Shown here: positions 1-10,623 of the stretch, piece after piece
How the letters are laid out: each line of letters begins with the position of its first letter
Numbering within the stretch: position 1 is the stretch's first letter
Source of the DNA: Theobroma cacao
Lineage: Eukaryota; Streptophyta; Magnoliopsida; Malvales; Malvaceae
Assembly (NCBI RefSeq): GCF_000208745.1
Contig: NC_030856.1
Span: forward strand, 18,762,919-18,826,918
DNA length: 64,000 nucleotides
Direction: 5' to 3'
Program-made: the position numbers and the translations under genes
Notes under the pieces: generated by a model
What the model was told of the DNA's origin: nothing
The model's input: the letters and a program-made list of their open reading frames with translations, nothing else
Database searches by the model: none

Positions 1-310
1 ATCATTTTATACTCCAATAATCATAATTATATTTCATATAATTATTCTTGGTCAAATGTGATCAAATCTTGGCTAAAAATCTCAATTTTATCATCAAATG
101 GTAAAATGACCGTTTTGTCCCTAATTGGTCAATTTTCTGATGGACTCCAAACTGGACCTTGAACTCCAAATCACTATTCTAAGCCATTCTGTTTGTTTTA
201 AAATTTTCAAATTCCTCTTAGAATTTTTATTTGAACTAGTTCAAGGCTCAATTTAACTTAGTTGTACCACTCGGTACAATACCGTCTTTTAATCGAGCTT
301 GACAAGGTCT
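1..310 (-). repeat. Family B LTR fragment
   Basis: Noncoding. The stretch matches the block at about 13020-13370 inside the solo LTR at 10624-13445 in the same orientation. Shared points are a gene-free pyrimidine-rich run, the phrase TTTGAACTAGTTC, and a following TGTACCA..CGGTACAATACCG-like block. Similarity stops near 300-310, before the LTR terminus, so this is a truncated copy. The left end lies outside the window. Confidence 0.7.
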
Positions 311-496
311 CACATAGATGTTCGAAGGTGGACTCTTTTGCCATATTGAGACAAAAAGAAAAGAAAAAGAGAATAGAGAACAAAAAGAGTAGTGAAGTGA
401 AAAAATAGAGAAGAGTGTGGTGGAGAGATTTGAGATGTTGGATGAAAAAGGAATGACAATAATGATTAATTCAGCGATAATTTCATTAAGAATAAT
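311..496. other. Unassigned spacer with a dispersed repeat
   Basis: No coding signal. Positions about 429-482 are nearly identical to 13733-13790 (both read TTTGAGATGTTGGATG and continue), so part of this spacer is a dispersed repeat. It lies between the family B LTR fragment and the truncated end of copia-1. Short reading frames here are purine-rich chance frames. Confidence 0.5.
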
Positions 497-499
497 CAC

Positions 500-2226
500 T
501 TAAGCATTTTCAAATCTTATGCCAATGAATACAACTTTGTTAGTGTCAATGTCAATCAGATGGCATACATAACAATCAAAGCAAATTCTAAATCCTCTAT
601 CACAAAGTTGACGAATGCTTAACAAGTTATGCTTTAGACTTTCAACAAATAAAACATGCTTGATTATAATTTGAGAAGCGTTACCAATGGTTCCAATTCC
701 TTGGCTGACACCTTTGGAGTTGTAACCCAAAGAGGACATTACCATTTTTCTTTGTATTAAACTTGACAAACAAATTCTCATTTCTGGTCATGCGCCTTAA
801 GCAGCCACTATCCAAGTACCAAGGCTGCTTTTCCCTTAGTTGAGCTTTCAAATATTATTCCTTTTGTTCTTGCTCAACCTATAAAACAATTCTTCATTTC
901 TTTTTCAAATGTACCCATACTTTGATGAGTCTTTGGGGTCAATAAGCCCGTAAGAACCTTTAGGCACCCAAACCACCTTGGTTTTGGGGAGGTTATTACT
1001 TTTATAATAACAATCATAAAAGATATGACCTTTCTTACCGCAAGCATGACAACGAAATGAAGATGAGTCATTATTCCTTTTAAAAATAACATTTCTTTTT
1101 GGTTTTTGTTCTTTGTATAATTTCAGTTTTGATATCTCTTCTATGGAAGCTTTAAAAGCAATATTCTCATTCAATGCCTTTTGCAAGGCTTTATTTTTGC
1201 TCTCTAGTTCCAACTTTAAAGATTCAAAATCTATTTTGGAATGCTCCAACTCAATTTGAAAAACATTTCTCTGATCAAAAATAAATTTGAAATCACATTT
1301 AATCTTTTCTAATTCATCATCTAAAGATAAAGCTTTTTTTTTTCAAAAACCTTATACTTTAAAGCTAACTTCTCAAATTTAGCATATAAACAATCATACT
1401 CGTATTGAAATTCATCAAAGGAACTATTAGATAAATCAGAAATTACCTCAAGTTCTTTATCTTTGGCCGTTAAACAAAAGTTAGCTCTTACTTCTATTTC
1501 TTCCTTAGTTTCCTTTCTTTCTTCTTCTTTTTTAATCTTTTGCTCATATATGAGGAGTGAGCCATATATCTCATCTAAGGTGATGACATTTAGATCTTTG
1601 GCTTCTTGAATTGCTGCCATCTTTAGCTTCCAAGCCTTTGGTAAGCTTCTAAGCAACCTTTTTACCACTTCATGTTCAGGAATTTCCTTCCCAAGTTGCT
1701 TGAGCTTGTTGACAATGTTGGTGAACTAATCATACATGGCTACGATGTCTTCTCTTGGTTTCATTTTGAACATCTTGTAGCTATGAGTGAGAAGAGCAAT
1801 CTCAGACTCCTTAACTTATGAAGTCCCTTCATGAATGATCTTCAACTTCTCTTAGATTTCTTCAGCAGTTGTACAAGTAGAAACTTTGTTGAACTCATCG
1901 AAATTTAGTGCACAATGGAGAGTGTTTATGGCTTTGAAGTTTATTTGCACTTTTCTTATTTTAGTTTCAGTCCACTCATCTTTAGTTTTGGGAGTTTTCT
2001 CACTAGTTACGAGATCAATTTTCGTAGGAACATAAGGACCACTAGTGATGACATCCCACATTTCATAATCAATAGCCTTTACGTAGATGGAGATCCTAGA
2101 ACTCCAAAATTTATAGTTCGTTCCATCCAATAAATGAGGCTTATTTGTAGATTGACCCTTAGCCACATTAAAATTTTGGGTAGCCATTGATTGACCTTCA
2201 GCCATATTTAAATTTTGGGCAGCCAT
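500..2226 (-). pseudogene. gag: copia-1 gag and partial protease, broken
   Basis: Gag makes the particle shell of Ty1/copia elements, and the following protease cuts the polyprotein. The N-terminus (2226-1852) carries the conserved copia Gag region with the phrases LLDGTNYKFWS and VQINFKAINTLHCAL. The middle (1668-1321) carries VVKRLLRSLPKAWK and a lysine/glutamate-rich coiled segment. A CCHC zinc knuckle, CHACGKKGHIFYDC, lies at about 1057-1016. 781-500 is the protease/pre-integrase part with HNLLSIRQLCDRGF. In-frame stops and frameshifts separate these blocks, for example near 1818, 1725, 1320 and 900. The protease catalytic DSG is not within an open frame. It is not functional. Confidence 0.85.
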
Positions 2227-2272
2227 TGAATCTTTCCCTTAGAATGTTAAGCCTTTAAAATCAAGGGTTAGG

Positions 2273-2283
2273 TTTTGATACCA
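2273..2283 (-). other. copia-1 primer-binding site
   Basis: Read on the minus strand this is TGGTATCAAAA, close to the TGGTATCAGAG complement of the initiator-Met tRNA 3' end used by Ty1/copia elements. It sits 2 bp inside the LTR boundary at 2286. The change from GAG to AAA in the last bases is decay. Confidence 0.75.
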
Positions 2284-2285
2284 CT

Positions 2286-3726
2286 TATTAGTCTCAAAAG
2301 GAGTGCTAGAGGGGGTGAATAGCTTTTTAAAAATATTTTGAAGTTAAATCTACAAATTTGAAAATTGTTTGGGATGGTTGAGAACTTTTGAAAGTTAGTG
2401 AACACCAAGTTAAAAAAGGTTAAGAGAAGTGGACAAAACACAATATTTATAGTGGTTTGGTCCACCTGTGCTACATCCACTACCTTGATCTTCTCAATCA
2501 AGGATTTTTAGCCCAACTTTACAAAAACCAATGAAATTAACAGCTGCCACCAAGCTATTACAAGGTGAACTTCTAATTCAAGCTCAAAACCCTTTTACAA
2601 CAAATCCTAAGCTTTTCTTATCTTAGGCTACCTTTTAGAGTGTCTCGAACACTTTAAATAAATAAGAAATAGAAAATAAAATGAGGTGCAAATGATCACT
2701 TAACAGATCTAAGCTGTACAAGCTTCAGCATGAATGCTTTCACAAAGATAAGAGTGGAATACATGTGTAAAGAGAAGGTTTTTGGTTTTTTAAGCTCAAA
2801 ATCACTCTTGGTAGCTTTATCTTATTTTTGATTATTGAAGAGGCTTCAAATACTTAAGAGACTAATTCCAGCCGTTAGAGACAGTTTCTAGCTGTTATTA
2901 ACCATTATTTTGTCTTCTAGTGGCTTTTTTCGAATAGGCAGATGGTGTTCAGCTAACTAATTATAGGTAGCTCTAACCAATTATAGCTTTTCTGTCTTGC
3001 AATGTCTTGCTGTTGAGTTCTCTGCTCTAATCAAGTACAGGAGGCTCTAACCAATTAAGAGTTCTCTATCTTTAGGTTTTTATTCTTCAATAGACTTTTT
3101 CTAACTGATTACGGTAGGCTCTAACCGATTACAAACTTTTTGTTTTCATTTTTCTTTACACAGTAATCTTCCTCTAATTTGTTAGCTCTTCCATTAATTG
3201 ATTGAAGCTTCTTTCCTTCAGCCATAATCGATTAAAATCAGCTTTAATCAACTGAAAATTCTTCAAATTTTGAGCTTCTCCATTTTGGCTCCCTTAAACG
3301 GTCAACTATCTTTTAAACTTGGTTTAGGCGCTAGGAGATTCTTCAAGTATTGTGCTCTAACCGATTAACCCCATGCCTTAACTGATTAACACACCTTTAC
3401 TTTGCTTTGTCCTGCACTTACTTAATCAATTAAGCCTAATGCTAACTAATTAAAGGTCCTTTGTCTTGCTTTAAGTCAACACCTAGTTCTACCTTAATTA
3501 ATTAAGTCTTTATGTTAATCAGTTATCAACATATTGTCTTCATTAAGTCTTTTCTTCTTTGCTTCTGTAACTGATTAACCAATCTTGTAATTAAGTAAGC
3601 TTCTTCACTAGCTTCCAAACAACAAATATTAAAGTTTTTAAACTTGGGCCTGCACACTTAAATAATGTAATTAGACATTAATAAATGGGAATGTTTTGTT
3701 ATCATCAAAAACACATGGAGTCAACA
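2286..3726 (-). repeat. copia-1 5' LTR
   Basis: About 1441 bp. Its right end, ATGGAGTCAACA, matches the ATGGAGCCAACA terminus of the copia-2 LTRs. Its left end, TATTAGTC, is a decayed form of TGTTGGTC. Internal blocks also match copia-2 LTRs, for example TACATCCACTACCTTGAT near 2470. It is longer than the copia-2 LTRs because it holds nine units of a palindrome-pair repeat (2948-3598). Confidence 0.82.
2948..3598. repeat. Palindrome-pair array, TAATCGATTA type
   Basis: Eighteen degenerate copies of a 10-bp palindrome (best copies TAATCGATTA at 3225-3234 and TAACCGATTA at 3122-3131 and 3358-3367) occur as nine pairs. I located pair centres at 2958/2978, 3032/3052, 3106/3126, 3179/3199, 3229/3249, 3362/3383, 3427/3447, 3499/3520 and 3572/3592. 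Spacing within a pair is 20 or 21 bp every time. Pair-to-pair distance is 73-74 bp at the left end, with one short step of 50 bp. Confidence 0.85.
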
Positions 3727-4415
3727 GTAGAATGTCTAAACTTGCAAGCAATTAGGAATTCCATGATGTGGACATTTTCTCAATAGTTCTTTAAATCTCT
3801 GCTAAGCTTCATACAAGGATTCACCTTCAAATTGTGTGAATGAGGTTATATCATTCCACATCTTTGTAGTCTTGGCAACTAGAAAGAATTTTGCTAGAAA
3901 CTTTTGAGCCATGTCCTCCCATGTAGTAATAGACCCATTGGGCAATGACTTAAGCTAATTCTTTGCTTTGTCCCTAAAAAAAATAGAAACAATCTCAATC
4001 TGATAGCATCATCAGTTACTCCATTATATTTGAAAGTATCACAAATTTCTACGAAATTCATCAAATGAGAATTAGGATCATCACTAGGTAACCCATAGAA
4101 CTGGACGAAAAATTGAATCATTTGAATGTAAGCTGGCTTAATTTCAAAATTAGTTGCATTGATGGAAAGTCTTCTAATATGTTGGTGTAAACCTTGCAAA
4201 AGAGGAACAACATAATTCTGCAATGCTCTATTTGCTTCAGGAACTAGATTAACGGCATTGCTGCCATTGTTGTTATTATCCTTAGCCATTGTCTGATTTA
4301 AAGTTGCAACTTGCAAATTCTTCCTTTGACGTCTTCTAAAAGTTCTTTCTATCTCAAGATTAAAAGGAACAAGATTCAAGTTGTTTCTTCTTTGCATACA
4401 AGGACGAAAGAGCAA
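3727..4415 (-). pseudogene. gag: Athila-like gag, 5' part
   Basis: This encodes the N-terminal part of a Ty3 Gag capsid protein. The open part (4415-3894) reads NLEIERTFRRR near the start and contains the conserved Athila phrases LPSDDPNSHLMNF and CDTFKYNGVTDDAIRLRLF. A frameshift or stop follows near 3960. Recognisable residues resume in another frame and reach LLRKCPHHGIPNCLQV near 3760, then TFY at 3727, where copia-1 interrupts. The start is chosen at the ATG shared with the plus-strand copy at 19097 (both read NLEIERTFR about 13-20 residues in). It is broken and truncated. Confidence 0.82.
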
Positions 4416-4503
4416 ACAAAAACTAATATTAAAATAATAAAAGTAAAATTTGAAGTAAGACTAAATTACTTGGTATTAATATTAGTAAAAATTTTAGAAA
4501 TAA

Positions 4504-4527
4504 TTCCCCGACAACGACACCAAAAAC
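4504..4527 (-). other. Athila-type primer-binding site
   Basis: On the minus strand it reads TTTTTGGTGTCGTTGTCGGG, matching the conserved TTTTTGGCGCCGTTGTCGGGG stretch at the start of Athila/Tat internal regions. Two or three changes are present. It lies about 90 bp upstream of the gag ATG. Confidence 0.75.
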
Positions 4528-4530
4528 TTA

Positions 4531-5930
4531 TCAATTAAATTTCTACCTCTGCAATACATATTGAAAGGCTAGTACAATGGCAAGCAAAGTATCAATCACA
4601 TAGAGAATTTATCTAAAAATTTTACTAAGTACAAAAATTAGAACAATTTAATCTTATCCAAACAATCAAAACCAAATAACCAAATTAATTAACTAAAACT
4701 AATTAACTAAAATTTAAACTAAAAAAGAAAAATCAAAGTAATAATAACTTGGGTAAAAATCAAATAAACAAGTCTAGGATTACAATGTCCCTCACTCTTC
4801 ATCCAAATCTTACTTCTCTTCCTTAACTTATTTCAAATGCCTTGAATTGCTAACCTTGAGTCCTCAATTATTTATAAGGGTCTTCTGTCTCGTCTTAGAA
4901 AAATATCTATTTTAATCAAAACGTTATATCCCTAGGTCAATTGAAATTAAAATAGACTCATTGAATTCAAGTTTTAACTTGGCTACATATGGCCTATAGG
5001 TATATCTTTATCCTATACACAAATCAATTAATATGATCATATGTTGTCCTAATTTTAGTATACACTAAACTCCCTTTCTCGAGTTTGTTTAGATTCCTAA
5101 ATCACTTTAATTGGTGATCAATCAATTAAAAGCATTAAGAACAAATTGGAATAAACAATTCAAATCCCATTAAAGATAAGCAAGAAAGAATTTAAAAATT
5201 TAGAGTACATGTGAGTTCAATTGCAATCCTAGAAAAGGAAAATTAGCTATGCATATTAGCAAAGACAAATAACATTATATAAATTTCAACCATTGAGAGT
5301 AACAAGAAATAGAAAACCTAAATAAGAAAACAAAATGATTAATTGTAGCCTTGCTTTTTGAGTTTCTGCCTCAACTTTCAACTTCTTGAATCTCCAAAAG
5401 TTATCTAACCTAATGTGTCTAAAAAGTATTTTATTTATACTAACAAACATAACCTAAAATCCCTTAATTTAACCTACTGATTCTAATTGGGCTTAAAAGT
5501 GTAATAAGGCCCAAATATCAAATATCATCTTTCGAATTTGCCATTCTCATAGCATTACACCTCACCATCTTCCAATGGTGTTGGCTCTTAGCTTTCCAAT
5601 GGTGTAAGAATCGCATCAGTTGGAGTTCTGTAGCGAGAGTTATGGGCAAAATACCGAAGCATATGCAAGCAAAATTCTAGGTCCTTCAAACACCTTATTT
5701 TCCGAAATTAAGCCCAATTTCCTTAAATCCTACAAAAGCCTAAAAACTAATAAATAATGGCCAATTTAAAATAAATAAACATAAAATTAAAATAACTCAC
5801 TAAAATTAAACTAATTATAAAACAATTAAAAATACCTAAATTATAATTAAAAATTAAGGACTTTGCTAATATTTAACAACAAAATTGTACTAAAATAATT
5901 TTATAAAATAGAATTATTATTTGCTTACCA
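4531..5930 (-). repeat. Athila-like LTR/leader
   Basis: Noncoding AT-rich sequence upstream of the primer-binding site on the minus strand. 5586-5652 carries a block (read on minus) with GATTCTTACACCATTGGAAA and ATTTTGCCCATA. The same block recurs at 17168-17236, 36502-36566 and 55915-55980. The exact LTR ends were not found. Confidence 0.55.
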
Positions 5931-7905
5931 ACATCCCTACTAGTGGAACATACATGGTCATAGCAGTATGGACACACTCAACCTCAAATCACATCATTGT
6001 CCAGAAACATCCATGAATGGATCATTCTCATCATTATGATTTTTTCATCATCTAACTATTGGACTTATATATTATCACCACCATAATTCACATTCTTGTA
6101 CTTATCCTAGGCATAATCCTTTTAGGCATATTGCAAAATTCTTGTAACATTCCCTAGTCTAGACATAACATTTCTAGACACGTGCATCATATATACTTCA
6201 ATCACAACATCATAGTTCTCAAAACAGTGGTTCATAATCATAATAACATCATTTGGCCTAAGTACACTATCTCTAGGCATATCACTTCATTCGTAGACAT
6301 TTTCTAGTCTAGGAATTCTACCTCTAGACATATAGAGCATATAAACACAATACATGGCATTCATGCTATCATAGGGAGCATACAGGCATTTAGTGATAAT
6401 GCTCCTAATTCATAAATTCCCCACTCACCGTGACAATTCAAGCACTCATTTAGTAATCCAAGCCGAGTTCCTTCTACTCAATAATTGTCCTTTCACCAAG
6501 CAATACTAGTTAGCTCAACAATTAGGAAGTGGGTAGAATTCTTACTTCCATTTCACATCTAACAACAAAGAATGCATGAACATTAACACTTATACAATTA
6601 TATTCCATTTCATAACCAAATCCTGGCTTTCATATTATTTTCAGCTTTTCAATATGGCTCAATGTATAACTATTTATCATACGATACTCAAATCTTTTAA
6701 ATTCTTCAACATTGAGTTTAATCTCTGCCTTAAATGTATTTTGGCTTGCTCAAACCTCAAATGTCCTACCACATTCATTCCAACAGCCACTAATGTTGAA
6801 ACGCATGATATCTACATTATTAACCTTTTAAATTGAAAATCAATGAGTCAAAGTCTTTGTTCGTACCTCAAGATTGATTTTCTAGCCTTAAAACACCTAC
6901 TCCAAACTCCAATTTTCCACTTAAGAGGCATGCCTTCAAGGGGCAACAAGAAAGCTTCTTTTTCTTTTTTGTTTTCTAAATGGCGGACTACTCAATGTCC
7001 TTTTATTTTTGCAAGTTTTATGTATCTATCGATAGATGACATGCATCTATCATTAGATCCTTCAAGAATCATAAATTTTTGCCCCTCATCTATCGATAGA
7101 TTTTTCAAGTCTATCGATGGATGACACTTTGTGCACTTTTCATTTATTCTCGTAATGCAATCTATAGATTGTGTTTGTGCATCTATTGATAGATTGTGCT
7201 CCCATTCTCTTTACCATCATTCTCGAGCGTTGATCTATCGATGCTCTTTGGGAATCTATCGATAGGTCATGCTCTTGTACTTTCATAAGACTTTTGGGTG
7301 GAGATTTATCAATAATTTTCTTGTATCTATAGATAGTTCATGCTACAATTCCTTTCTCTTTATTTTCGTGTGGACATCTATCGATACTTTCCATGCATCC
7401 ATCGATAGATGTTCTTTGTCCTTTACTTTTATTTGCTTCAATCTTCCATCTATCGATAGACCATAAACATCTATTGATAGTTCATATTTAAACTTTACTT
7501 TTCAACATGTTTAACCTCCCAAATTCATTCCTCTAAGTTCTCCATACCTTTTCATCTTGATAAACATCTTATTTCATCACATTTTACTCATCATCATGGC
7601 ATATATTCATCATATAACATTCCAATTCTTAATCATGCTTTATGTCACATAATACATCAATCATACTTAGCATAATTTACATACATGTCATGCTCATTCT
7701 AGTGCCAAACAATGCACTGCATCAATTAAGTGTGAAATGTTTGCACAATATCATTTTGGGACTTTTACATACCCATACATTTCAATATCACAGCTCTATA
7801 GATATAGGCATTTCTTAAGCTCATAAACATACTCATTAAGGATCAAATTGATCAATATCATAGTTTAACATCATACATAGTCATCATCAAGGTTGAGGTA
7901 TTACA
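5931..7905 (-). repeat. Large Ty3-type LTR with Cla-type palindrome array
   Basis: The right end reads GGTTGAGGTATTACA, which on the minus strand is TGTAATACCTCAACC, a typical Ty3 LTR start. The segment CCCACTCACCGTGACAATTC near 6420 resembles the splice-like ACTCACC block found in the other large LTRs of this window. No open coding region is credible. The left terminus and a matching TSD for CGAAT (7906-7910) were not found, so it is a truncated or old solo LTR. Many copies of a CTAGACAT/CTAGGCAT motif occur at 6105-6340. Confidence 0.6.
7018..7485. repeat. Palindrome-pair array, ATCTATCGATAGAT type
   Basis: Seven pairs of a 14-bp palindrome. Pair centres are 7030/7051, 7094/7115, 7164/7187, 7239/7260, 7310/7331, 7382/7403 and 7454/7475. 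Six of seven pairs are exactly 21 bp apart and one is 23 bp, where the core itself is altered. Pairs repeat every 64-75 bp. Eight of fourteen cores keep TCGA; several others are TTGA or TCAA. The short reading frames crossing it are byproducts of the repeat. Confidence 0.9.
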
Positions 7906-8795
7906 CGAATAACCTCAAGGATACAATGAAGTCAATGTCTAACTTCATCTTGCAATTACTTGATTAAACCACTAAACACGACTAGAGGGTTGTAGAGTTG
8001 TCATCTCCTTATAGTCTACTTTTTGTAGCAAGTAGATTATAAGGAATTTGGATACTTTTGATGAACAACAAGAACTCAAAGTGTTTGTTTTTTTTTTTTA
8101 ATTTTTCATGTAGGTCATCTCATTTTTTTGTCATGTCAAAATGATTGGTGCAAGTCTTGGTATAGGCGTGCAAGTGTCTCTTTATTAAGGACACAACTTT
8201 CATTGAGGTATATTTTTATCTTTAAACACAATATTTCACATTATGAGACATAACCTTTGAATAAAGGTGTCTTTCCAATAATCACGTTATTAAGTGACAA
8301 CTTTTCATATTACAAGACTCCTTTGAATATAGTCACATTATAAAGTGACAACTTTTCATTTTGAAAATTATCCAACAGTTTCAAGCGGTTAAAGAAGGGT
8401 TTTTAATTTGCTTTCTCCTCTCTTTGCAGGCGAATGGTACATCAACCTCATTTGCAGGCAATCCTTCTTGATTGCCTTCAGCTTTCTACCTTTTTTTTTC
8501 CTTTTTTTTTTTGGTGCAGATCAAGAGCAATCTCTTGTTATATTGAAGCTAATGATATAGCTGACCTTCTGTCTTGAAGGGCTGCTCGTATTAAAAACCT
8601 TAATGAAATCTTGGGTATTGAAGTAGATAAACTTTTATTCTAAATTATTATGGATAAACTTTTATCCATGCTTTTAATATGATTCCCACATCACCACCAT
8701 ATTTGAGGCCCGTAGAATGGGAAATTTTATGTGAGCCACATTTTTCTGGATGTAATAAATCCAACATGAACCATATGATAGCGAATCGACAAGGC
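7906..8795. other. AT-rich noncoding stretch
   Basis: No gene recognised. Two imperfect direct repeats of about 60 bp lie at about 8225-8370 (GTGACAACTTTTCAT occurs twice). Homopolymer T runs occur near 8090 and 8490-8512. A pyrimidine tract ending TTTGCAG near 8430 looks like a splice acceptor but no exon could be followed from it. Confidence 0.45.
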
Positions 8796-8796
8796 T

Positions 8797-8800
<4 letters not shown>

Positions 8801-8834
<34 letters not shown>
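8801..8834. repeat. (TA)n microsatellite
   Basis: An uninterrupted TA dinucleotide run of about 34 bp. Confidence 0.95.
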
Positions 8835-8839
<5 letters not shown>

Positions 8840-10618
8840 CGTTTTGTACATAACTGTGACAAGTGATAAATCAAAACAATAATATTAGTATTCACCCTTC
8901 AAAATAATATTTAAATAATTCTTATTTAAAAAATTTTCCATCTATTGGACCACTTTTCATTCTTGCTAACAACGACAATGCGAAAAGAAAATGTGAACAG
9001 TGGTGAGTTATTTCTCTCTTTTGAAACCAAAATTATTTCTTTGGTCCCCATCGTAAGGACAAGACAGCTAAGGAGAAAACAACATTCAATCCAAAACAAG
9101 AGGAAATGGTCACCGTGGAGTAGATAAGGGCAACAGGCGAATTTGTTATACAGGCAGAGCAATTGTCTTGATCTGCATAAGCATTAGTTCTTTGGCTGAG
9201 GAAGTTTTGGATTTTTCCATTTTCCAAGTTCAATTAGACCCCACCAGGGTTGACAAAGACCTTTAGAAATTAGTTCTATAGTGCCCATTTCTGATTATTA
9301 GTTTGGATTTCTATGCATGAATCACCAACTTTTTCGTAGAGCTCTAGATCTTAATAGTCACTGCTATTCATTTCATGCTATTCTACAAGTTATGTTTTCT
9401 TACTCTTTTCTTTCTTTTGTTCTCAAAATTACAAAGAGCAATTGCATATGAGGATCAGCTTGTTCTCAAACAATCAAGATTGCTTTGAAAGATCAGTTTA
9501 ATAAGTAGTTTCATAACTAAGATAAATGATATAATCTACAAGCATATTTCTTTTTGTACAACCTTTATGAATTGATCACTTGCGACTCTAAAGCTTTATT
9601 GTTCAGAAGAAGTTGGAGTGAGCTAAAAAAATAATTATCTCTGGGTCAAAATAATTTTTGATTCAATAAAACATAATAACTGGTACAAATTGTGAGTAAA
9701 GAGATATTTTTACTTTAATTTTTGCCTTGTGTGTATATTTCTTTGTTAATGAGTTACTTAGTAGCAATTAGGTTACTCAAACAACGAAATGATACTTGGA
9801 AATCTTAATTTATACGTAGATTGCATAATTGACCAATTCCACTTTTTCTTTAAAAGGTTGTACTTTAATTCTAGTATTAGAACTGTTAAATTATGTAATT
9901 AATCCCTATATTGGATTATTTCATAGTTGCTCTTGTAAGATTTATGTTAGTGCTTGGTCATTTTATGTCGACACTACTATTACATCATTAGTGAAAATGT
10001 CACATCATCATTGTCATATCATCAAATTCAATGTCATGTCAATCAGAAAATACCACATTAACACAATCAAACATCATATCAACGTAAATAATAAACATTT
10101 TTTAACATAATAGACTAATGTTGTCAATTTTGAAAAATACAGAAACTTAATTTTTATAAATTATTATTTAAGAACTCAATTTCCCATTTTGATAAAGTAT
10201 GGGAATTACTTGTATAATTTAACCTACTAGAACTTTGGGCAAATTAACAATAATATAGTTCAAAAGTATATATTCATGCTTCTTACCAATTATAAAAATC
10301 TCATTTATCGTGAAAGCTAGGTTCCATGGTAGACTTTAGGGATAATCCTTATGGTGTAAAGGATTACCAATTTTTCTAGACCATGTGAAATTTATGTAAA
10401 ATGCATAATATGAATGATTTGTTGCAATTATTATCATCAAATATGAGCAAGATTAAGCTATCTTTTCTTTTTCTTCTTTTTTTTTTAACAAAATATACCA
10501 TTAATTCCCTTCTTTGATTTGTTTTCAGTATGGATTTCCCTAATGCATTATTTTAAGATTTTGTTCTTTCTCTTTTCTGTTGGCAAAACATTTCATTTCA
10601 CTAGCTAATAATACTTCT
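8835..10618. other. Noncoding AT-rich stretch
   Basis: Short open frames exist on both strands at 8926-9233, but none resembles a protein family and they overlap each other. The rest is AT-rich with no recognised repeat. This DNA and 13451 onward were contiguous before the solo LTR at 10624-13445 inserted, so it is older than that insertion. Confidence 0.5.
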
Positions 10619-10623
10619 AAATA

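Larger units (their letters stand above)
497..3726 (-). mobile_element. copia-1, truncated Ty1/copia element
   Basis: Reading on the minus strand, the order is 5' LTR (3726-2286), primer-binding site (2283-2273), gag (from 2226), zinc knuckle, and the start of the protease. The element then ends at about 497, with integrase, RT, RNase H and 3' LTR missing. It is related to the complete element at 24192-33161: the gag, zinc-knuckle and LTR sequences are clearly homologous. It is inserted in an Athila-like gag whose reading resumes at 3727, right after a conserved TFY motif. No TSD can be tested because one end is gone. Confidence 0.88.
3727..5930 (-). mobile_element. Athila/Tat-like Ty3 element fragment
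   Basis: Minus-strand order is leader/LTR (5930-4531), primer-binding site (4527-4504), and gag (4415 to 3727), cut off by the copia-1 insertion. The gag sequence and the primer-binding site place it in the Athila/Tat group of Ty3 elements. Coding for pol is absent. The right boundary of the LTR is not resolved; about 5930 is where a different LTR-like sequence begins. Confidence 0.75.

Noticed and set aside
7018..7485. CRISPR-like array
   Set aside because: The repeats are short palindromes with alternating spacings of 21 and about 50 bp, in a plant LTR without cas genes.
5931..7905. A 5-bp target duplication for this LTR
   Set aside because: The right flank is CGAAT, but the only nearby left match (about 5531) is not followed by TG, so no integration boundary can be claimed.
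8926..9233. Overlapping short frames, possible host gene
   Set aside because: No recognisable domain, frames on both strands overlap, and there are no convincing splice sites or continuation.
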